In this document: positions 1 through 6,386 of the stretch, one piece after another | Numbering within the stretch: the first letter of the stretch is position 1 | Layout of the letters: every line of letters starts with the position of its first letter | Origin: JAHFUI01 sp041485905 | GTDB taxonomy: Bacteria > Acidobacteriota > Vicinamibacteria > Vicinamibacterales > CAVVIG01 | Assembly: GCA_041485905.1 (NCBI GenBank) | Contig: JBGPKK010000046.1 | Location: forward strand, 1-28,590 | Reading direction: 5' to 3' | DNA: 28,590 nt | The notes under the pieces: model-generated | What the model was told of the DNA's origin: nothing | The model's database searches: none | What the model saw: only the letters and a program-made list of their open reading frames with translations | Position numbers and translations under genes: made by a program

Positions 1-328
1 CCGCCACCTGCAGCGAGGCCTCGCCGCTGTCCACCCGGGTCCGCAGCGATTTCGGGTCGATCTGCAGCAGGAACTGGCCCTTCTTGATGCGATCGCCTTC
101 GTTCACGGCGAGATCGACCACTCGGCCAGACGTCTCAGCGCTGATCTTGACGAGCCGCTTCGGCTGAATTTTTCCGGACGCGGAGACCACGGCCTCGAGA
201 TCGCGGGTCTTGACGACCTCGGTGGTCACCGTGAGGCCCGCTTCCTTCTTGTACCAGAGGTTGGCGGCGACAACGGCGCCGCCGAGGAGAATCACGGCCA
301 ACGCAATGACGATATTCCGGCGCGTCAT
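1..328 (-). CDS. Periplasmic adaptor (HlyD/RND membrane fusion protein), N-terminal part
   Basis: Only the first 109 codons are in the window; the gene continues past the left edge. The reading frame starts MTRRNIVIALAVILLGG, a short basic N-terminus and one hydrophobic segment (about residues 5-22) expected of an inner-membrane-anchored adaptor. It is followed by a biotinyl-lipoyl-like stretch with SGRVVDLAVNEGDRIKKGQ and LLQIDP (about residues 65-92), the hallmark of HlyD/AcrA/MacA-type membrane fusion proteins. Such proteins join an inner-membrane pump (ABC or RND) to an outer-membrane channel. The ATG directly abuts the TAG of the upstream Yip1-like gene (TAGATG on the minus strand), so the two are co-transcribed and probably translationally coupled. 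The MarR gene at the head of the operon fits a substrate-induced efflux system. Which pump it serves cannot be seen. Confidence 0.88.
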   Translation of the reverse strand, partial: MTRRNIVIALAVILLGGAVVAANLWYKKEAGLTVTTEVVKTRDLEAVVSASGKIQPKRLVKISAETSGRVVDLAVNEGDRIKKGQFLLQIDPKSLRTRVDSGEASLQVA

Positions 329-1069
329 CTAAGCTCCTGAGAGCGCGGTCTTCGCCGCGGCAATGACGAGGGCGATCGCGAGGTAGACGCCGAGCAGGCC
401 GATCGCGACAGGGCCCGTTCGTCGCTTGTATAGGACGGCCAGACCAATAGAGAGGTTCACTAGCCACCAGATGAGGAACAGATCGATCGATCCGAGGAGA
501 CGCGCCGGAAAGGTGGCCTCGTCGAGGAACGGCAGAAAGACCGCCAGGTTCGTCGGGCTGGATAGCGACTCCCGTGCGTAGTCGAGCGGAAGGACGAAGA
601 GCTGCTGCACGGCGATGATGACGCCCGAGTGGACCACCACGGCAAACACCTGCTTGAACGTCCCGTCACCGCCGAGCGCCGCGGTGAAGATCGCCAGGGC
701 GATGCCCGCCGTCACCAGCATGACGAGCGGGATGGAGACCACCTGTGTCGCTGCCGTGATATACGGCGTGGACGGCCGGGCCATCCGCTCTTCGAGTTGT
801 CCGTAAGCGGCCTCGGGGATCTTGATGCCGAACGACTCCATCGTGCGGATCTGTTGATCGATTAACGCCTGTTTGCCGACCTCCGTCGAGAAAAAGACGA
901 CGCTTGCGCAGGCCATGAGGAGGACGACGACCACGAGCGCGCCAAGCGCGCGCGGGCGCGCGGCGACGTCTGCATAGGTGCCGCGCGGCGCCAGGAGCAC
1001 GCCGATGACGCGGCTCATGAGGCTCTTGTGTGCGGGCGCCGTAACGGCGGGGGCGGCAGTTTCAATCAT
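329..1069 (-). CDS. Yip1-family multi-pass membrane protein
   Basis: 246-residue protein with a soluble N-terminus and about five hydrophobic segments: near residues 41-60 (GALVVVVLLMACASVVFF), 105-130, 140-160, 193-215 and 220-240. Length and layout, with the first helix soon after an SRVIGVLLAPRGTYADVAARP stretch, match Yip1-domain proteins, which are often annotated only as YIP1 family. Their biochemical role in bacteria is not established. I chose the ATG at 1069 because AGGA lies 6-9 bases upstream; a GTG or other start seven codons earlier is possible but lacks a ribosome site. The gene sits between a MarR regulator and an efflux adaptor, so a role in membrane export or membrane stress is plausible but inferred. 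It ends base-to-base with the adaptor start. Confidence 0.75.
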   Translation of the reverse strand: MIETAAPAVTAPAHKSLMSRVIGVLLAPRGTYADVAARPRALGALVVVVLLMACASVVFFSTEVGKQALIDQQIRTMESFGIKIPEAAYGQLEERMARPSTPYITAATQVVSIPLVMLVTAGIALAIFTAALGGDGTFKQVFAVVVHSGVIIAVQQLFVLPLDYARESLSSPTNLAVFLPFLDEATFPARLLGSIDLFLIWWLVNLSIGLAVLYKRRTGPVAIGLLGVYLAIALVIAAAKTALSGA

Positions 1070-1133
1070 GGCAGTCCTCGTGACGCACAATCAACCCAAT
1101 CTAAGGATCTACGGTTGAGCTGGGACGAATGTT

Positions 1134-1634
1134 TCAACCCGCTTTCGGTGCGATTCGACGGCCGGCCCCCGGCTCCTGCCGGCGCCGGGCGACGGAGTGG
1201 GGCGGCTCCGAAAACACTTTGCGGAGCACAGCGAGGCCGCCTTGAAGCCGGCGGCGGGACTGGGCGTCAAGCGGCGCCAGCACGTCGGCGAGGTGCGCCT
1301 CCGCCGAGCGGCCGACGCGTTCGAGTGTGGCGCGTCCCACCTCGGTCATTTCGACCACGACGACGCGGCGATCCTTGACGGGTGCCGACCGGCGCACCCA
1401 CCCGTGGTGCACCAGCGACGCCACCGAGTTCGACATGGTCGGCAGGCTGACGCCGCGCAGATTGGCCAGCTCGCTGAGCGTGTGCCGCTGCTCGTTGAGC
1501 ATCATCAGCAGAGGAAAGTGCGCGGGCGCGGGCAGCTCGCCGGAAGAGCGGAGCTCGGCGGCGACGGTTCGCATGACCAGCGGCACGATTTTCAAGAGCT
1601 CCCGCGCCGCAGCGCGGGCCTGCAATCGATTCAT
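1134..1634 (-). CDS. MarR-family transcriptional regulator
   Basis: 166-residue protein with the MarR winged-helix fold. The helix-turn-helix lies in about residues 52-75 (LSELANLRGVSLPTMSNSVASL), followed by the wing VKDRRVVVVEMTEVGRATLERVG (about residues 87-108), both typical of MarR/SlyA regulators. Helices at both ends would form the dimer interface. Members usually repress their own gene and adjacent efflux genes until a phenolic or other small ligand binds. Here it heads a minus-strand operon with a Yip1-like protein and an HlyD-type adaptor, separated from the former by 64 bases. An imperfect palindrome just upstream of its start is a candidate autoregulatory operator. The last 20 or so residues (RRRQEPGAGRR) are basic and probably disordered. 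The ligand is unknown. Confidence 0.88.
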   Translation of the reverse strand: MNRLQARAAARELLKIVPLVMRTVAAELRSSGELPAPAHFPLLMMLNEQRHTLSELANLRGVSLPTMSNSVASLVHHGWVRRSAPVKDRRVVVVEMTEVGRATLERVGRSAEAHLADVLAPLDAQSRRRLQGGLAVLRKVFSEPPHSVARRRQEPGAGRRIAPKAG

Positions 1635-1642
1635 ATTCAGTG

Positions 1643-1660
1643 TGGCTAATGGTTAGTCCA
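1643..1660 (-). promoter_or_regulatory. Candidate MarR operator
   Basis: TGGCTAATGGTTAGTCCA is an imperfect palindrome: TGG-CTAA on the left and TTAG-T-CCA on the right. It overlaps a second inverted pair, TTAG-N5-CTAA, at 1653-1665. It lies 9-26 bases before the marR start and directly downstream of a candidate -10 element, where a bound repressor would block transcription. AT-rich 16-20 bp palindromes are the usual MarR target; binding by this MarR is inferred from position. Confidence 0.5.
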
Positions 1661-1665
1661 GCTAA

Positions 1666-1693
1666 GTTATCACGCCGGCTCCCAGGCGGTCAA
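1666..1693 (-). promoter_or_regulatory. Candidate sigma-70 promoter of the marR operon
   Basis: Read on the minus strand, TTGACC (1693-1688), a 16-base spacer and GATAAC (1671-1666) resemble -35 and -10 elements. The start point would fall inside or next to the candidate operator at 1643-1660. The -35 matches five of six consensus bases and the -10 four of six. No other obvious promoter serves the operon. Confidence 0.4.
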
Positions 1694-1749
1694 AGCGCGG
1701 CGGCGTCGTCCACCGGCTGGAAGACGCGATAGAAATCGAGCGCGTTTTC

Positions 1750-1778
1750 TTGACAGTGGGGAAGTTGCTGTTTACCAT
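1750..1778 (+). promoter_or_regulatory. Sigma-70-type promoter upstream of the arginine decarboxylase gene
   Basis: A perfect -35 TTGACA at 1750-1755, a 17-base spacer and TACCAT at 1773-1778 (four of six -10 bases) stand 31 bases before the GTG start at 1809. AAGGAG at 1797-1802 is a good ribosome site with six-base spacing. The rest of the divergent gap (1694-1749) shows nothing I recognise. Confidence 0.55.
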
Positions 1779-1808
1779 GCACTTCCCTCGTGCGACAAGG
1801 AGCGTGAT

Positions 1809-2360
1809 GTGGTCGGATTCGTCCCCAAGGAAATGTTCTTCACAAAGGGTGTCGGCAAGCATCGGGAAAAGCTGACCTCCTTCGAGCTCGCGCTGCGCTC
1901 GGCCGGCATCGCGGCCTGCAATCTGGTTCGCGTCTCCAGCATTTTCCCGCCCAAGTGCCGCATCCTGTCCCGATCGCAAGGGATGAAGCGGCTCGAGCCG
2001 GGACAGGTCACCTTCGTGGTCATGTCGGAAGCGGCGACCCGTGAGCCGCACCGCCTGATTGCCGCGACCGTCGGCGTCGCGATCCCGCGCGACCGCGAGT
2101 TGTACGGGTACCTGTCCGAGCACCACAGTTTCGGCGAGAGCGAAGATATCGCGGGCGACTACGCCGAGGAGCTCGCCGCCGAAATGCTGGCGACGACGCT
2201 GGGTCTCGACTTCGACCCGGACAAGAGCTGGGACGAAAAGAAAGAGGTCTACCGGCTGTCGAACCAGATCGTCCGCACCCAGAACGTGACCCAGACCGCG
2301 ATCGGCGACAAGAAAGGCCTCTGGGCGACGGTGGTCGCGGCGGCCGTCCTGGTCGGGTGA
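1809..2360 (+). CDS. pdaD: Pyruvoyl-dependent arginine decarboxylase proenzyme
   Basis: 183-residue protein matching the PvlArgDC family. It converts arginine to agmatine and CO2 using a pyruvoyl group made by self-cleavage of the proenzyme between two serines. The cleavage motif is visible: RVSSIFPPKCRIL, with Ser43-Ser44 as the expected scissile pair, followed by the conserved stretch GQVTFVVMSEAATREPHRLIAATVGVA and later GYLSEHHSFGES and LATTLGLDFD. Length is close to the archaeal enzymes (about 165 residues). The GTG start at 1809 is chosen because AAGGAG lies six bases upstream; the ATG at 1807 is in another frame. Agmatine would feed putrescine and polyamine synthesis, but no agmatinase or ureohydrolase gene is in the window. 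The stop overlaps the next gene (GTGA). The family is best known from archaea and chlamydiae, with scattered bacterial members. Confidence 0.92.
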   Translation: MVGFVPKEMFFTKGVGKHREKLTSFELALRSAGIAACNLVRVSSIFPPKCRILSRSQGMKRLEPGQVTFVVMSEAATREPHRLIAATVGVAIPRDRELYGYLSEHHSFGESEDIAGDYAEELAAEMLATTLGLDFDPDKSWDEKKEVYRLSNQIVRTQNVTQTAIGDKKGLWATVVAAAVLVG

Positions 2361-3364
2361 GTCACGCCGCCGCTTTGAAGCCGCTCCCGCCACGAGCCCC
2401 GATAGTCACCGCAAGACACACGACGCCCTTGCAGCATCACGGAGGATGGCGGGCCGCGGTCATGACCCTGGTCATGCTCGCCGGGGCATTCGCGTGGCCC
2501 TGGACCGCGCACGCGCAACTCTACGAAAGCGTCGGCACCCGGGCGCAGGGCATGGCCGGCGCCTTTGTCGCCGTCGCCGACGACTCGAGCGCAACCTGGT
2601 GGAATCCGGCCGGACTGGCCAGCGGCCCCTATTTCAGCGGCATCGTCGAGCATCGAACCGGACAGGGCGGCCGCGACGAGGGGACCTACGGTGTGTCGTT
2701 CATGGTTCCTTCGCTGGGCCTGAGCTACTACCGTCTTCGAATCGGCGGATTACCCGTCGCAAGCCCTACAGGGACCACGACCGCGGGCCGACAAGATCAA
2801 GGAACTGCCGGAATCAGTCTGCCTTCGTTCGTTCTCAGCCAGGTCGGCGCGACGGTTGGCCAGTCGCTTGGGGAGTACCTCGTCGTCGCATCGACGGTGA
2901 TGCTCGTTCGGGCGGACCAGACGCGTGGCGATCTCGACCTGGGCGCGATCTTGAAGCTTGGGCCCGCGCGGTTTGCGATCTCGGCGAAGCATGTCGCCGC
3001 ACCGGATCTGACGGCGGACGGCAACCCCGTGGGACCCGGCCGTCAGGTGCGCGTGGGCGCGGCGTACGCGCCGAAAGCGCGCGGCACCATGTCCGTGATC
3101 GCGGCCGTCGACGCCGATCTGACGACGACCGCCACGGCGACCGGCGACGAGCGGCACGTCGCGGCAGGCGCCGAACTTCACGCGGGTCGCCGCATCGGAC
3201 TGCGGGGCGGGGTGAGCGGGAACACTGTCGGTGACGTCCGGCGGTCGTTCAGCGCGGGCGCCAGCGCAGGACTGAGGTCGGGAATGTTCGTCGACGGGCA
3301 GATCACCCGGGGCGACGATGAGGCAAAAAAGGGCTGGGGGTTCGACCTAAGAGTGACGTTTTAG
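2357..3364 (+). CDS. Outer-membrane beta-barrel protein (PorV/FadL-like)
   Basis: 335 codons. A hydrophobic stretch (AAVMTLVMLAGAFAWPW) followed by TAHA|Q is a signal peptide with cleavage near residue 53. The mature start carries GTRAQGMAGAFVAVADDSSA and WWNPAGLAS, a signature shared by PorV, UPF0164 and FadL-like barrels. The rest alternates short amphipathic strands and ends in a terminal aromatic (RVTF), as expected of an outer-membrane protein recognised by BamA. The GTG at 2357 overlaps the arginine decarboxylase stop (GTGA), giving an unusually long 30-residue n-region before the hydrophobic core; the true start may be the ATG at 2462, which would leave a short signal peptide. Cargo and function are unknown, and coupling to the decarboxylase may be only transcriptional. 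Confidence 0.78.
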   Translation: MSHAAALKPLPPRAPIVTARHTTPLQHHGGWRAAVMTLVMLAGAFAWPWTAHAQLYESVGTRAQGMAGAFVAVADDSSATWWNPAGLASGPYFSGIVEHRTGQGGRDEGTYGVSFMVPSLGLSYYRLRIGGLPVASPTGTTTAGRQDQGTAGISLPSFVLSQVGATVGQSLGEYLVVASTVMLVRADQTRGDLDLGAILKLGPARFAISAKHVAAPDLTADGNPVGPGRQVRVGAAYAPKARGTMSVIAAVDADLTTTATATGDERHVAAGAELHAGRRIGLRGGVSGNTVGDVRRSFSAGASAGLRSGMFVDGQITRGDDEAKKGWGFDLRVTF

Positions 3365-3371
3365 GTCATAA

Positions 3372-3401
3372 TTGACAAATTTTGTCATGGCACGATAACA
3401 T
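3372..3401 (+). promoter_or_regulatory. Promoter/operator region of pilB
   Basis: A perfect TTGACA (3372-3377) is followed at 17-18 bases by ATAACA/TAACAT (3395-3401), a plausible sigma-70 promoter for the pilBTC operon. The -35 is embedded in the perfect 15-base palindrome TGACAAATTTTGTCA (3373-3387), so a protein bound there would compete with RNA polymerase. TGGCACG at 3388-3394 matches a sigma-54 -24 element exactly, but the matching -12 (TTGC) is absent. The palindrome resembles one upstream of pilA. Confidence 0.45.
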
Positions 3402-3416
3402 CCTCCTCTTATAGCG

Positions 3417-5177
3417 ATGGCCGTCCGCATTGGCGAACTCCTTCTCAAAGAGAAGCGAATCACCCCTGAGCAGTTGCAGCAGGCCCTGAACCATCAGAAG
3501 GCCCAGGGGGGAAAGCTTGGCTACAACCTCGTCAAGATGGGGTTCGTCAAGGACGAGGAGATCACGGCGCTGCTCAGCAAGCAGTACGGCGTGCCTTCCA
3601 TCAACCTTGCGCAGTTTGAAATCGATCAGGCGGTCGTCAAACTGATCCCGCCCGACACCGCGAACAAATACCAGATCGTTCCGTTGAGCCGGTCGGGCGC
3701 GACGCTGACGATCGCGATGACGGATCCGACCAACGTCTTCGCGATGGACGACATCAAGTTCATGACCGGCTACAACGTCGAGCCGGTGGTGGCGTCCGAG
3801 ACGGCGGTGATCGACGCGATCCAGCGGTACTACCCGACGGCCGCGAAGATGACGTCGACGCGGGAATCGAGCGGACCCAGCACGCTGGAGCTGGCGACCA
3901 AGAACCTCGAGGAGATCCAGCAGCTCGAAAGCACCGCGGGCGACGTCGAAGTCCTCGAGGAGATGCAGGAAATCGGCGCCGACGCCCTCGCCAAGCAGGG
4001 CGAAGAAGCGCCGGTCGTGCGCCTGGTCAACGTGGTGCTGATGTCGGCGATTCAAAAGGGCGCGAGCGACATCCACATCGAGCCGTACGAGAAGGAGTTG
4101 CGGGTGCGGTACCGCGTCGACGGGATTCTCTACAACATCATGAGCCCGCCGATGAAGTTCCGCGACGCGATCGCCTCGCGCCTCAAGATCATGGCGCGGC
4201 TCGACATCGCGGAGAAGCGTCTGCCGCAGGACGGCCGCATCAAGATCCGCTTCAACGAGAACGGCACCGCGAAAGAGATCGACTTCCGCGTCTCGGTGCT
4301 GCCGACGCTCTTCGGCGAGAAGATCGTCATGCGTCTCCTGGACAAGGACAAGCTGATGCTCGACATGACGAAGCTCGGGTTCGAGCCCGAGTCGCTTCTC
4401 AAGTTCGAGACGGCCATCCAGCGGCCGTGGGGCATGGTCCTCGTCACCGGGCCGACCGGCAGCGGCAAGACCAACACGCTGTATTCCTCGATCGCGAAGC
4501 TCAATACCCCGGAAACCAACATCATGACGGCGGAGGATCCGGTCGAGTTCAACCTGGTCGGGATCAATCAGGTGCAGGTCAGGGAACAGATCGGCCTCAA
4601 TTTTGCGGCCGCCCTGCGGTCGTTCCTTCGCCAGGATCCCAACATCATTCTGGTCGGCGAAATCCGCGATTTCGAGACCGCCGAGATCGCCGTCAAGGCC
4701 GCGCTGACCGGCCACATGGTGCTCTCGACGCTCCACACCAACGACGCCCCCAGCACGGTGAACCGCCTGATGAACATGGGGATCGAGCCGTTTCTGGTCG
4801 CCAGCTCGGTGCACCTGATTTGCGCGCAGCGGCTGGTGCGCCGCGTGTGCGCCAACTGCAAGGAGCCGAGCCCGCTGCCGCCGGCCGCGCTCATCGCGGC
4901 GGGTTTCTCGCAGGAGGATGCCGGCACGGTGACGCCGCTCAAGGGCGTGGGCTGCGACAAGTGCAACCTGACCGGCTACAAGGGACGCGTGGGCCTCTAC
5001 GAGGTGATGGAGATCAGCGAGGAGCTGCGCGAGCTGATTCTGGTCGGCGCCTCCGGTCTCGAGCTGCGGCGCAAGGCGGTCGACGAGGGGATGATTACGC
5101 TGCGGCAGAGCGGGTTGCGCAAGGTCAAGGACGGCCTGACGACCATCGAAGAAGTGGTACGAGAGACGGTGAAGTAG
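3417..5177 (+). CDS. pilB: Type IV pilus extension ATPase PilB
   Basis: 586-residue hexameric AAA-like ATPase that powers pilin polymerisation at the inner membrane. The N-terminal MshEN (T2SSE-N) domain holds two 24-residue motifs, R4 to Q27 and K33 to Q56, separated by five residues, which is the spacing of the known c-di-GMP-binding MshEN fold. A second N-terminal segment reaches about residue 150. The C-terminal ATPase has Walker A GPTGSGKT at 345-352, Asp box SDIHIEPYE, Walker B NIILVGEIRD, and His box STLHTNDA. Two CxxC pairs (CANC and CDKC, about residues 478-520) form the zinc site that separates PilB from PilT. Length is typical (about 560-570). It opens the pilBTC run and lies 52 bases after the barrel gene, with its own promoter. 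Confidence 0.96.
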   Translation: MAVRIGELLLKEKRITPEQLQQALNHQKAQGGKLGYNLVKMGFVKDEEITALLSKQYGVPSINLAQFEIDQAVVKLIPPDTANKYQIVPLSRSGATLTIAMTDPTNVFAMDDIKFMTGYNVEPVVASETAVIDAIQRYYPTAAKMTSTRESSGPSTLELATKNLEEIQQLESTAGDVEVLEEMQEIGADALAKQGEEAPVVRLVNVVLMSAIQKGASDIHIEPYEKELRVRYRVDGILYNIMSPPMKFRDAIASRLKIMARLDIAEKRLPQDGRIKIRFNENGTAKEIDFRVSVLPTLFGEKIVMRLLDKDKLMLDMTKLGFEPESLLKFETAIQRPWGMVLVTGPTGSGKTNTLYSSIAKLNTPETNIMTAEDPVEFNLVGINQVQVREQIGLNFAAALRSFLRQDPNIILVGEIRDFETAEIAVKAALTGHMVLSTLHTNDAPSTVNRLMNMGIEPFLVASSVHLICAQRLVRRVCANCKEPSPLPPAALIAAGFSQEDAGTVTPLKGVGCDKCNLTGYKGRVGLYEVMEISEELRELILVGASGLELRRKAVDEGMITLRQSGLRKVKDGLTTIEEVVRETVK

Positions 5178-5213
5178 GGGACTGACGACTGTCGACGGTC
5201 GACTGGGGACTGA
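5178..5213. repeat. GACTG-rich intergenic repeat between pilB and pilT
   Basis: The 39-base gap between pilB and pilT is filled by four GACTG units plus GTCGACG/GTCGACT direct copies. The outermost units are GGGACTGA and GGGGACTGA. The second provides GGGGA about seven bases before the pilT start, so it may double as the ribosome site. It looks like a degraded short intergenic repeat; its origin is unknown. Confidence 0.5.
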
Positions 5214-5216
5214 TAT

Positions 5217-6356
5217 ATGGCGACATTACCTGATTTGTTGAAGACGACGTTGGAGCTGGCGGGCTCCGATCTGCACATCACCACCGACAGCCCGCCGCAG
5301 GTGCGCGTGCACGGCGAGCTCCGGCGGCTGGCAATGCCCGACCTGACGCCCTCGGAGACCAAACAGCTCGTGTACAGCGTGCTGACCGACGCGCAGAAAA
5401 AGCGCTTCGAAGAAACGATGGAGCTCGACTTCTCCTTCGGGATCCGCGGGCTCGCGCGCTTCCGGGGCAACGTCTTCACGCAGCGCGGCGCCGTCGGCGC
5501 GGTCTACCGGCTGATCCCGGAGAAGATCCGGCCGTTTGGCGAGCTCGGCCTGCCGCCGGTGCTGGCCACGCTGGCCGATCGCCCGCGCGGTCTTGTGCTC
5601 GTCACCGGGCCGACCGGCAGCGGCAAGTCGACGACGTTGGCGGCGATGCTCGACAAGATCAACGCCGAGCGCCACGGGCACATCCTGACGATCGAAGATC
5701 CGATCGAGTACATCCACCAGCACAAGAACTGCGTGGTCAACCAGCGCGAGGTGCACAGCGATACGGCCAGCTTTTCGAACGCCCTGCGCGCGGCCCTGCG
5801 TGAAGATCCCGACATCGTGCTGATTGGCGAGATGCGGGATCTGGAGACGGTCGAAGCGGCGCTGAAGATCGCGGAGACGGGCCATTTGACCTTCGGTACT
5901 CTGCACACCAACTCGGCGGCGCAGACGATCAACCGCATCATCGACATCTTTCCGGCCGGTCAGCAGTCGCAGATTCGGACGCAGTTGTCCCTGGTGCTCG
6001 AGGGCATCGTCTGTCAGGCGCTGCTGCCGCGCGCCGACGGCAAGGGGCGCGTGGTCTCGCTGGAGATCATGATTCCCACGCCGGCGATCCGGAATCTGAT
6101 CCGCGACGACAAGGTGCATCAGATCTACGGGTCGATGCAGGCGGGCCAGGAGAAGCTCGGCATGCAGACGGCGAATCAATCGCTCGCGAGCCTGTACATG
6201 AAGCGGCAGATCACGCTCGAGACGGCGATTGCCGCGTCGTCGCTCAAAGACGAACTGCAAGACATGATCACCCGGGGAGTCGGCGTCGTGGCAGGGGCGG
6301 GGCTGGGGCGGACGGCCGCCGGAGGACCGGCGGGGCGACCCGCGCCGACGCGGTAA
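5217..6356 (+). CDS. pilT: Type IV pilus retraction ATPase PilT
   Basis: 379-residue hexameric motor that depolymerises pili, generating force for twitching motility and DNA uptake. Visible elements are the N-terminal PAS-like domain (SDLHITTDSPPQVRVHGEL), Walker A GPTGSGKS at 131-138, the Asp box (TIEDPIEYIH), Walker B DPDIVLIGEMRD, His box GTLHTNSA and, near residue 290, AIRNLIRDDK, the retraction-specific AIRNLIRE-type motif. There is no CxxC zinc site, which distinguishes it from PilB. Length is a little over the usual 345 because of a glycine/alanine/proline-rich tail after residue 355. It sits between pilB and pilC, 39 bases after pilB, and is expected in one transcript with both. Confidence 0.96.
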   Translation: MATLPDLLKTTLELAGSDLHITTDSPPQVRVHGELRRLAMPDLTPSETKQLVYSVLTDAQKKRFEETMELDFSFGIRGLARFRGNVFTQRGAVGAVYRLIPEKIRPFGELGLPPVLATLADRPRGLVLVTGPTGSGKSTTLAAMLDKINAERHGHILTIEDPIEYIHQHKNCVVNQREVHSDTASFSNALRAALREDPDIVLIGEMRDLETVEAALKIAETGHLTFGTLHTNSAAQTINRIIDIFPAGQQSQIRTQLSLVLEGIVCQALLPRADGKGRVVSLEIMIPTPAIRNLIRDDKVHQIYGSMQAGQEKLGMQTANQSLASLYMKRQITLETAIAASSLKDELQDMITRGVGVVAGAGLGRTAAGGPAGRPAPTR

Positions 6357-6386
6357 TCGGAGAGGCTGCACACAGGCAGGTTACTG

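Noticed and set aside
1091..1118. TCAACC-N16-GGTTGA inverted repeat between marR and the Yip1-like gene
   Set aside because: A six-base stem with a 16-base loop is weak and could arise by chance; no function is supported.
3388..3403. TGGCACG before pilB as a sigma-54 promoter
   Set aside because: The -24 element is perfect, but the expected TTGC at -12 is CATC, so GG-N10-GC is not met. A sigma-70 promoter fits better.
3366..4814. 482-codon open frame on the minus strand opposite pilB
   Set aside because: It is the antisense shadow of pilB in GC-rich DNA, with His/Arg/Asp-rich low-complexity sequence and no domain.
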